NCBI GenBank assembly: GCA_003484865.1
Contig: DMZT01000019.1
Coordinates: 1-7,586 of the forward strand
Length of the DNA: 7,586 nt
Source of the DNA: Stenotrophomonas sp.
GTDB taxonomy: Bacteria > Pseudomonadota > Gammaproteobacteria > Xanthomonadales > Xanthomonadaceae
Reading direction: 5' to 3'
Position 1 is the first letter of the stretch, and each line of letters begins with the position of its first letter. Of the stretch, positions 1-5,178 are shown one piece after another. The notes under the pieces are model-generated. The model ran no database searches, was not told the DNA's origin, and was given only the letters and a program-made list of their open reading frames with translations. Both the position numbers and the translations under genes were made by a program.

Positions 1-429
1 GGCCCCGCCCCGCATCCCGGTCCGGGCCCGCGCCCGGAGCCCGGCCCGCATCCTGGCCCAGGTCCCGGTCCCCACCCTGCTCCGGGGCCGGGTCCCGGCC
101 CGGGACCTCATCCTCCAGGTCCTGGACCAGGCCCAGGCCCTGGCCCTGGACCTGGACCCGGTCCTGGCCCCGGGCCGCATCCGCCCGGGCCACCCCCTCC
201 GCCGCCCCCGCCGCCGTACTGGGACCATCCGTTCTGGGACGCCGCCGCGTTCACCGCAGGCGTGGCCGTCACGTCGGCCGTGATCGGCTCGGTGGTGTAC
301 TCCTTGCCGGTGGATTGCAGCACGGTCGTCGTCAATGGCATCGGCTACCAGCAGTGCGACAACGCCTGGTATCAGCCGCGCTATGCGGGCACCACCGTGC
401 AGTACATCGTCGTGGATGCGCCGCGATGA
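1..429 (+). CDS. X-Pro dipeptide-repeat envelope protein, 3' part only
   Basis: The first 142 codons in frame 1 are open from the window edge to TGA at 427-429, so the N-terminus and any signal peptide are missing. Residues 1-38 are nearly all X-Pro dipeptides (X mostly Gly, also Ala, His, Arg, Glu). Ten uninterrupted Gly-Pro pairs follow at 40-59, then a proline run at about 64-72. A Trp/Phe-containing linker (73-80) leads into a hydrophobic stretch (81-102) that could be a membrane segment. The tail has Cys106 and Cys119 and the motif CDNAWYQPRYAG, ending in a YIVV strand. Tails of this kind (Cys-x-x-x-W-Y-x-P, then a YVVV-like strand) occur in uncharacterised exported proteobacterial proteins resembling DUF6515; that resemblance is from memory and unchecked. 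X-Pro repeats usually form stiff extended rods, as in TonB. The stop overlaps the next start in an ATGA. The function is unknown. Confidence 0.8.
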   Translation, partial: GPAPHPGPGPRPEPGPHPGPGPGPHPAPGPGPGPGPHPPGPGPGPGPGPGPGPGPGPGPHPPGPPPPPPPPPYWDHPFWDAAAFTAGVAVTSAVIGSVVYSLPVDCSTVVVNGIGYQQCDNAWYQPRYAGTTVQYIVVDAPR

Positions 430-1244
430 GGTGTCGGCGGCATCGGGCCTGGCTGGCGCTGCTCGCCCTGCTGGGTGCCGCGCCCCTCGCCGCGCAGCAG
501 GCGCCGGCCGGATCGGCGTCCTCCGACGACATCGCACGCAAGCTGGCCGATCCCGGTGCGGCGCTGATCTCCGTGCCGTTCCAGTACAACTACCAAGGCT
601 CGGTCGGGCCTGGCGGCGACGCGCACAACCAGCAGTTGAAGATCCAGCCGGTGATTCCGTTCGTCGGCGACAGCGGCAAGTTCATCCTGCGCCCGATCCT
701 GCCGCTGAGCTGGAACCAGTTTCCGCAGGACAAACACGGCACCGGCGATCTGTTCGTGCAGGGGTATTACATCCCCAAGACCGCGGCGGAAGCGCATGGC
801 ACCGAATTCGGCTACGGCTTCGCCGCGCTGCTGGACACCGCTTCGCACGACAGTCTGGGCACGGGCAAGTACTCGCTCGGCCCGGCCTTCATCCTGGTCC
901 ACAAGACCAAGGCGTGGACCGTCGGCGCACTGGCCAACCATGTCTGGTCCGTTGCCGGCGATGACGACCGCGAGGATGTCAGCAGCACCAGCGTGCAGCC
1001 GTTCGTGACCCGCAACCTGCCCGATGGCTGGTCACTCAGTGTCACCTCGGAAACCAACTACAACTGGAAGGCGGCCAGCGGCGATGCCTGGACGGTACCG
1101 CTGGGTGCCACCGTCTCCAAAGTGCTCAGGCTCGGGCATACCCCGATCAGCATCGGTGTCGGCGGCTTCTACAACGTGGACCGGCCGCAGTACGCCAGTC
1201 GCTGGACCGGCCGGTTGATCGTGACCCTGGTCTTTCCCGAATGA
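426..1244 (+). CDS. Secreted beta-barrel protein, 'neuromedin U'/MetA-pathway transporter-like
   Basis: Predicted 272 residues. The ATG at 426 overlaps the preceding stop (ATGA). An upstream in-frame TTG at 315 would add residues inside the previous gene and bury the signal peptide, so it is not preferred. Residues 1-23 form a clear signal peptide: an Arg-rich n-region, the hydrophobic LALLALLGAAPLAA core, and cleavage near Ala23. The mature part shows alternating amphipathic strands separated by Gly/Asp/Asn turns (for example FILRPILPLSW, FGYGFAALLDTA, ISIGVGGFYNVD), typical of an outer-membrane barrel. Xanthomonadaceae relatives are commonly labelled 'transporter' or 'neuromedin U', a database misnomer, and resemble the phenol-degradation MetA-pathway family; this assignment is from memory. 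The protein ends in LVFPE, so Phe is third from last instead of the usual terminal aromatic residue. The substrate is unknown. Its stop overlaps the next possible start by ATGA. Confidence 0.8.
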   Translation: MRCRRHRAWLALLALLGAAPLAAQQAPAGSASSDDIARKLADPGAALISVPFQYNYQGSVGPGGDAHNQQLKIQPVIPFVGDSGKFILRPILPLSWNQFPQDKHGTGDLFVQGYYIPKTAAEAHGTEFGYGFAALLDTASHDSLGTGKYSLGPAFILVHKTKAWTVGALANHVWSVAGDDDREDVSSTSVQPFVTRNLPDGWSLSVTSETNYNWKAASGDAWTVPLGATVSKVLRLGHTPISIGVGGFYNVDRPQYASRWTGRLIVTLVFPE

Positions 1245-1246
1245 GG
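1243..1246 (+). promoter_or_regulatory. Shine-Dalgarno GAGG for the SYLF gene
   Basis: GAGG lies 9 bases before the ATG at 1256, whereas nothing similar precedes the earlier in-frame ATG at 1241. It overlaps the stop codon of the barrel gene, so a terminating ribosome would sit on it. This favours the 1256 start and coupled translation. It is a short motif, so the support is moderate. Confidence 0.45.
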
Positions 1247-1255
1247 CTGCTTCCC

Positions 1256-1852
1256 ATGAACCGTTCTCTTCTTGTCGGCACCGCCTTGATCCTGCTGGGC
1301 GTGGCCCCCCTCGGCTGCAGCACCTCCACGCCCGCACGCAGTGACGCACCGCCCTCCACCGAAAAGATCGAGGCGCAGAACCAGTCGCGTACCGCCACCG
1401 CCGCGGTGCTCTCGCGGTTGTATGCCGCGCAGCCCGGTGCACGCCAGGCCGTGGAGCAATCGGCGGGTTACGCGGTCTTCCGCAGCTTCGGGGTCAAGGT
1501 ATTGATTGCCGGCGGCGGCGGCGGGCATGGTGTGGCCATCGACAACCGCAGCGGCCGCGAGACCTTCATGCGCATGGTCGAGATCCAGGCGGGCCTGGGC
1601 TTTGGCGCCAAGACCTTCGACCTGCTCTGGGTCTTCAAGACGCCCGAGGCGTACCAGGACTTCATCACCCGCGGCATCGAGATCGGCGGCCAGGCAACGT
1701 TGGCAGCGAAGGTGGACAAGGCCGGCGGTGGACTCACCGGCGCGGTGCAGATTTCCGAGAACGTCTGGGTGTACCAGATGACCGAAAGCGGCCTGGCGGC
1801 GGAGCTGACCGTCAAAGGCACCCGCTACTACCCCGACAAGACATTGAACTGA
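1256..1852 (+). CDS. Exported SYLF (Ysc84) domain protein, probable lipoprotein
   Basis: Predicted 198 residues from the ATG at 1256. An in-frame ATG at 1241 would give 203 and overlaps the previous stop; 1256 is preferred because it has a Shine-Dalgarno and a compact signal sequence. Residues 4-20 are hydrophobic and end in VAPLGC with Cys21. This resembles a lipoprotein signal, but Pro at -3 is unusual for a lipobox, so anchoring is likely rather than certain. A Ser/Thr/Pro linker follows. The SYLF region starts near AGYAVF (70-75), has the glycine loop GGGGGHG (86-92), the segment GLGFGAKTFDLLWVF, and the family-typical ending GTRYYPDKTLN. SYLF domains bind lipids, including phosphoinositides in eukaryotic Ysc84/SH3YL1; the role of bacterial periplasmic versions is not established. 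The neighbouring genes suggest an envelope function. Confidence 0.88.
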   Translation: MNRSLLVGTALILLGVAPLGCSTSTPARSDAPPSTEKIEAQNQSRTATAAVLSRLYAAQPGARQAVEQSAGYAVFRSFGVKVLIAGGGGGHGVAIDNRSGRETFMRMVEIQAGLGFGAKTFDLLWVFKTPEAYQDFITRGIEIGGQATLAAKVDKAGGGLTGAVQISENVWVYQMTESGLAAELTVKGTRYYPDKTLN

Positions 1853-1863
1853 GCCGGCAGGCC

Positions 1864-1869
1864 AAGGAG
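1864..1869 (+). promoter_or_regulatory. Strong ribosome binding site AAGGAG
   Basis: AAGGAG lies five bases before the ATG at 1875. It is the best Shine-Dalgarno match in the plus-strand cluster and is the main reason for accepting the very short downstream gene as real. Confidence 0.7.
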
Positions 1870-1874
1870 TTCCC

Positions 1875-2051
1875 ATGCATGGCCATCCGCTGGTCTGGAT
1901 CGTCAGCCTGTTCGTGCTGCCCCTGGTGGCGGCGCTGGTGCTGAGCCTGTTCGTCCGCCACCGCGGCATCAGTGCCAATGCGGTGCTGGCCTGGTTCGTG
2001 ATCGTGTGCTGGTGCGGGGCGCTCGGGGTAATTCTCTCGCAGGTGTGGTGA
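1875..2051 (+). CDS. 58-residue two-helix membrane protein
   Basis: ATG at 1875 and TGA at 2049-2051 give 58 residues. The sequence has two hydrophobic stretches: about residues 6-27 (LVWIVSLFVLPLVAALVLSL) and about 36-55 (AVLAWFVIVCWCGALGVIL). They are joined by the short basic turn VRHRGISAN, which suggests a helical hairpin with the loop in the cytoplasm by the positive-inside rule. The second helix carries a CWC motif. A strong AAGGAG sits at optimal distance, and the start is 22 bases after the SYLF stop, so it is probably the last gene of the four-gene cluster. I do not recognise a family. It could assist or anchor the envelope proteins encoded upstream, but that is only context. GTAG-type palindromes follow directly. 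Confidence 0.75.
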   Translation: MHGHPLVWIVSLFVLPLVAALVLSLFVRHRGISANAVLAWFVIVCWCGALGVILSQVW

Positions 2052-2054
2052 CCC

Positions 2055-2082
2055 GCGCTGCCGGCCAGCGGCCGGCACTACC
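2055..2082 (-). repeat. SMAG / GTAG-type REP element, copy 1
   Basis: A perfect 8-base inverted repeat (arms 2059-2066 and 2070-2077, loop 2067-2069) is flanked on the right by CTAC. Read on the minus strand it is GTAG, arm TGCCGGCC, loop GCT, complementary arm, which matches the Stenotrophomonas SMAG consensus. The 28 bases 2055-2082 are repeated exactly at 2108-2135. It starts 4 bases after the small-gene stop. No T-run follows, so it is not a standard intrinsic terminator, though REP hairpins can protect mRNA 3' ends. Confidence 0.85.
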
Positions 2083-2107
2083 TGTGCATTGCGTGTTCGC
2101 CCTGCGC

Positions 2108-2135
2108 GCGCTGCCGGCCAGCGGCCGGCACTACC
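2108..2135 (-). repeat. SMAG / GTAG-type REP element, copy 2
   Basis: An exact 28-base duplicate of the 2055-2082 element in the same orientation, 53 bases further on. Arms are 2112-2119 and 2123-2130, with CTAC (GTAG on the minus strand) at 2131-2134. It lies 14 bases beyond the ppc stop codon, so it would form a hairpin in the ppc mRNA 3' end as well. The intervening 25 bases show no further structure. Confidence 0.85.
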
Positions 2136-2144
2136 CGGCGTGGC

Positions 2145-4856
2145 CTATCCGGTGTTCTGTACGCCCTGCGAAACACCGTTCACGCACGCCACCAGCGCGC
2201 GCAGCACATCGTCGTCTTCGCCCCCGCTCTCCCGCCAGCGGCGCAGCAGGTCCACCTGCAGCACGCTGATCGGATCGATGTAGGGATTACGCAGGCGGAT
2301 CGACAGCGCCAGGCGCTGGTCGTGCTGCAGCAGTGCGTCCTGCCCGGTCAATGCCAGGATCCACTGTGAGGTGAGCTCAAGCTCGCCCTGGATCTGCGGG
2401 AAGAAGCGGCCATGCAACGCACCGGACAACTGCGAGAACTGTTCGGCGATGGTCAGGTCGCCCTTGGACAGCACCATCGCGATGTCGTCCAGGAAGGTGC
2501 TGAAGAACGGCCAGTCGCGCGCCATCTCTTTCAGGAGGCCTTCGTGACCGGCATCGATCGCCGCCTGCAGGCCACTGCCGACGCCATACCAGCCCGGGAT
2601 AACGGCACGCGCCTGGCTCCACGCAAACACCCATGGAATCGCGCGCAGGTTGGTCAGTGCGGCATCCTCGCCCAGCCGGCGCGAAGGGCGTGAGCCCAAG
2701 GTCATCCGCTCGATGACGTCGATCGGCGTGGCCAGGCGGAAGTACTGCATGAAGTCTTTCTGGCCGACGAAGGCGCGGTACGCCTCCGCACTCTTCTGCG
2801 CGATCAGGTCCATCACCGGGCGCCACTGTTCCTCGCGCGGTTCCGCTGCGCGCGGGCGCAGGCTGGAGCGCAGCACCGCACCGGTGGACTGCTCCAGCGA
2901 GCGCAGCGCCAGTGCACGGATGCCGTACTTGCGATGGATCACTTCGCCCTGCTCGGTCACGCGCAGACGGCCGTCGATGCTGCCGCGCGGCGAGGCATCC
3001 ACGGCGTGCGTGGTCTTGCCACCCCCGCGGCTGATCGAGCCGCCACGGCCGTGGAAGAAGGTCAGCCGGATGTCGTTCTCGGCGGCGACGTCCAGCAGTT
3101 CCACCTGGGCGCGCTGCAGCCCCCAGCGCGAGGCCGCGATACCACCGTCCTTGCCACTGTCCGAATAGCCGAGCATCACCATCTGCACATCACCGCGCGA
3201 GGCCAGGTGCGTGCGGTAGACCGGGTCGGCCAGCAGATCGCGCAGGGTGTCGGTACCGCGCTTGAGGTCATCCACGGTTTCGAACAACGGCGCGATGTCC
3301 AGCGGCACCGCGCCGGCGTCATCCACCAGGCCGCCGCGGCGCGCCAGCGCGAGTACGGCGAGCACATCGCTGCGGTCGTGCGCCATCGAGATGATGTAGC
3401 TGCCCAGCGCATCGGCACCGTGTCGCCGGCGTGCATCGGCCAGTGCCGCGAACACTGCATCCAGCCGCTCACCGCCCTCCTCATCGCTCGCCGGCAGCGC
3501 CTGCTCGCCACTGGCGAACGGGGCCAGGCGCGCGGCGCGGGTGACCGCGTCGGCGGCGTCCCAGGCGTCCTGCCCATCCAGCACACTGGCGAGCGCGCGG
3601 CCGTGCACGCTGGACTCCTGGCGCACGTCCAACCGTGCCAGATGGAAGCCAAAGGTACGCACCCGCCACAGCAGGCGGCGCACCGCGAAACCGCCCGCGT
3701 GGTCGCCCTTGTTGTCGTGCAGGCTGCGCAGGATCAGCTCGATGTCGTCGGTGAGTTCCTGCGGCGACGCGTAGGCGCCTTCCGCATCGTCCATCGTCGC
3801 CTGCACGCGTGCGCGCATGCGGTCGTTGAGCAGGCGGTAGGGCATGTCGGCATGTCGCGGCCGCGAGGTGACCTTGGGCAGCAGCACCTTGTACTGCTCC
3901 ACACGTGCCTGCAGCGCATCGCTGACCGCCACCCGCTCGGTGGACTGGCTGAGCAGGCTGGCCAGCTGCAGCAGGTCTTTCTGGTAGCGGCCGAGTACGG
4001 CCTGGCGCTGCGCATCGAGCGTGTTGCGGATGGTGCCGGCGTCCACGTTCGGATTGCCATCCATGTCGCCGCCCACCCACGTGCCGAAGCGCAGCAGGCG
4101 CGGCAGCGGCAGTTCCTCGCCGTAGGTATCCAGCAGCGCCTGCTGCAGCGATTCGTACAGCACCGGAATCACCCGGTACAGCACCTGCACCAGGTAGAAG
4201 CCGACATGCTCCCGCTCGTCGTCCACGGTCGGGCGCACAGGCGAGGAATCGGTGGTCTGCCACGACGCCGTCAGGGCCATGCGGAAACGTGCCGCGTCGG
4301 CGGCGGCTTCACCCGGCGTGCGCTGGCCGTCGAGGTTGTCGACCAGGCTGGCAACCATCAACTGCTCTTTTTCCAGCAGCGCACGGCGGACCGCTTCGGT
4401 CGGATGCGCGGTGAACACCGGCTCGATATCGATGCGCGGCAGCCACTCGGCAAGCTCGGCCAGGGTCACGCCCTGCGCTTTGAGATTGACCAGTGCGTCC
4501 TGCAGGCCATCCGGCTGCGGCGTGGCCGTACCGGCACGCTGGTAGTCACGGCGACGGCGGATGCGGTGCACGCGCTCGGCGATGTTCACCACCTGGAAGT
4601 AGGTACTGAACGCACGCACCATCGCTTCGGCGCGCTCGGGCGGCAGGCCGGTCAGGGCATCGTTGAGGTCGGACAGCGGGGCGTCGCTTTCGCGGCGGGC
4701 GATGGCGCGCGTACGCACCTGTTCCACATCATCGAAAAACTGCGTGGAGACCTGCTCGGCGAGCAGGTCGCCGACCAGTGCGCCGAGTCGGCGTACATCG
4801 TCACGCAGGGGAATATCGGGAGTGGCAAAAACGATGCTGCTACGGTACTCGTTCAT
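2145..4856 (-). CDS. ppc: Phosphoenolpyruvate carboxylase
   Basis: A full-length 903-residue protein (E. coli Ppc has 883) with ATG at 4854-4856 and TAG at 2145-2147. It converts phosphoenolpyruvate and bicarbonate to oxaloacetate and phosphate in the cytoplasm, replenishing the TCA cycle and aspartate-family synthesis. Signature sites are present: VFTAHPTEA with catalytic His151 (E. coli His138), GGDMDGNPN at 262-270, GYSDSGKD at 563-570 with Lys569, and the glycine loop [13 protein letters not shown] at 601-613 with His602, Arg604 and Arg610. It ends in the conserved QNTG. Residues aligned to the E. coli aspartate-inhibitor site are kept (Arg610, Lys798, Arg856, Asn901), so feedback inhibition by aspartate is expected; the alignment is by eye. 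Only a weak CGAGG lies upstream of the start. The gap to the peptidase gene and its REP elements suggest that ppc is transcribed on its own. Confidence 0.98.
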   Translation of the reverse strand: MNEYRSSIVFATPDIPLRDDVRRLGALVGDLLAEQVSTQFFDDVEQVRTRAIARRESDAPLSDLNDALTGLPPERAEAMVRAFSTYFQVVNIAERVHRIRRRRDYQRAGTATPQPDGLQDALVNLKAQGVTLAELAEWLPRIDIEPVFTAHPTEAVRRALLEKEQLMVASLVDNLDGQRTPGEAAADAARFRMALTASWQTTDSSPVRPTVDDEREHVGFYLVQVLYRVIPVLYESLQQALLDTYGEELPLPRLLRFGTWVGGDMDGNPNVDAGTIRNTLDAQRQAVLGRYQKDLLQLASLLSQSTERVAVSDALQARVEQYKVLLPKVTSRPRHADMPYRLLNDRMRARVQATMDDAEGAYASPQELTDDIELILRSLHDNKGDHAGGFAVRRLLWRVRTFGFHLARLDVRQESSVHGRALASVLDGQDAWDAADAVTRAARLAPFASGEQALPASDEEGGERLDAVFAALADARRRHGADALGSYIISMAHDRSDVLAVLALARRGGLVDDAGAVPLDIAPLFETVDDLKRGTDTLRDLLADPVYRTHLASRGDVQMVMLGYSDSGKDGGIAASRWGLQRAQVELLDVAAENDIRLTFFHGRGGSISRGGGKTTHAVDASPRGSIDGRLRVTEQGEVIHRKYGIRALALRSLEQSTGAVLRSSLRPRAAEPREEQWRPVMDLIAQKSAEAYRAFVGQKDFMQYFRLATPIDVIERMTLGSRPSRRLGEDAALTNLRAIPWVFAWSQARAVIPGWYGVGSGLQAAIDAGHEGLLKEMARDWPFFSTFLDDIAMVLSKGDLTIAEQFSQLSGALHGRFFPQIQGELELTSQWILALTGQDALLQHDQRLALSIRLRNPYIDPISVLQVDLLRRWRESGGEDDDVLRALVACVNGVSQGVQNTG

Positions 4857-4942
4857 CTGCGACGCACTGGCCTCGGGAACGGAATCCGCTCAAGCCTAAC
4901 CCACAATCGCGTCGTTGCTGCGTCGCGCAAATAGTTACATCT
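4857..4942 (-). other. ppc leader / presumed promoter region
   Basis: These 86 bases between the ppc start and the first REP element hold no gene or palindrome I can support. As the only unique DNA upstream of ppc, this is the likely promoter site. Read on the minus strand, a TTGCGC (4925-4930) and a GATTGT (4903-4908) are 16 bases apart, but each matches only three of six sigma-70 consensus positions, so I do not claim a promoter position. Confidence 0.35.
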
Positions 4943-4943
4943 G

Positions 4944-4966
4944 GTAGTGCCGGCCGCTGGCCGGCG
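4944..4966 (+). repeat. SMAG / GTAG-type REP element, copy 3
   Basis: GTAG at 4944-4947 is followed by arm TGCCGGCC (4948-4955), loop GCT (4956-4958) and arm GGCCGGCG (4959-4966). This is the same sequence as the copies near 2055 and 2108 except for the last base, which leaves a T-G wobble at the foot of the stem. Here the GTAG head is on the plus strand, opposite to those copies and to the tandem array on its right, so the pair forms a compound, BIME-like arrangement. Confidence 0.85.
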
Positions 4967-4973
4967 CTTGCCG

Positions 4974-5112
4974 ATCATTTTTCGTACCGGCCAACGGCCG
5001 GTACCTACCCATCATTTTTCGTACCGGCAACGGCCGGTACCCACCCGTCATTTTTCGTACCGGCCAACGGCCGGTACCTACCTGTCATTTTCCGTACCGG
5101 CCAACGGCCGGC
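4974..5112 (-). repeat. Tandem array of variant GTAG-type palindromes (3 full units plus 1 hybrid)
   Basis: Four units lie head to tail: A 4974-5010, B 5011-5046, C 5047-5083 and D 5084-5112, with a period of 37, 36 and 37 bases. In A and C, arm GTACCGGCC, loop AAC and its complement form a perfect 9-base-pair hairpin, followed by CTAC (GTAG on the minus strand). B has lost one C in the left arm, and its head reads CCAC instead of CTAC. Every unit opens with an AT-rich linker close to ATCATTTTTC, the only AT-rich DNA in the region. D has the same left arm, but its right arm ends CA as in SMAG and lacks the CTAC. The conserved linker shows that the whole unit was duplicated, not just the hairpin. 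No coding function is supported, although the repeats are open in several frames. Confidence 0.85.
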
Positions 5113-5140
5113 ATCAACGACCAGGATCCGCATCGGATCG

Positions 5141-5171
5141 TGGCCGGCCCCATCACGATGGGTGCCGGCCA
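5141..5171 (-). terminator. Long hairpin directly after the peptidase stop; possible terminator
   Basis: 5141-5148 pairs with 5164-5171, and 5149-5153 with 5158-5162. This gives a 13-base-pair stem with one bulged T (5163) and a four-base loop (5154-5157). GATCG at 5136-5140 can pair further with CGATC at 5176-5180. It begins 7 bases beyond the peptidase stop in the direction of transcription. No T-run follows on the minus strand, so it may act as a REP-like 3' stabiliser rather than an intrinsic terminator. The 23 bases between it and the tandem array hold nothing recognisable. Confidence 0.4.
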
Positions 5172-5178
5172 GGGCCGA

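Noticed and set aside
1..192. A collagen-like Gly-X-Y domain in the first protein
   Set aside because: The register is two residues (X-Pro), not the three-residue Gly-X-Y of collagen.
108..341. A glycine/proline-rich minus-strand frame opposite the X-Pro gene
   Set aside because: It is the reverse complement of the GC-rich repeat, which also reads as Gly-Pro, and it lacks a ribosome site or conserved tail.
315..425. TTG at 315 as the start of the barrel protein
   Set aside because: It would add an Arg-rich segment before a well-formed signal peptide and lie inside the upstream gene. The ATG at 426 in the ATGA junction is far better.
2934..4934. A 666-codon plus-strand open frame opposite ppc
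   Set aside because: Same antisense artefact: Arg/His/Gln/Val-rich composition, no motif, and it lies on a highly conserved enzyme gene.
4974..5112. CRISPR-like array because of the regular spacing
   Set aside because: The units are contiguous repeats with no unique spacers, and no cas gene is present. They are REP palindromes.
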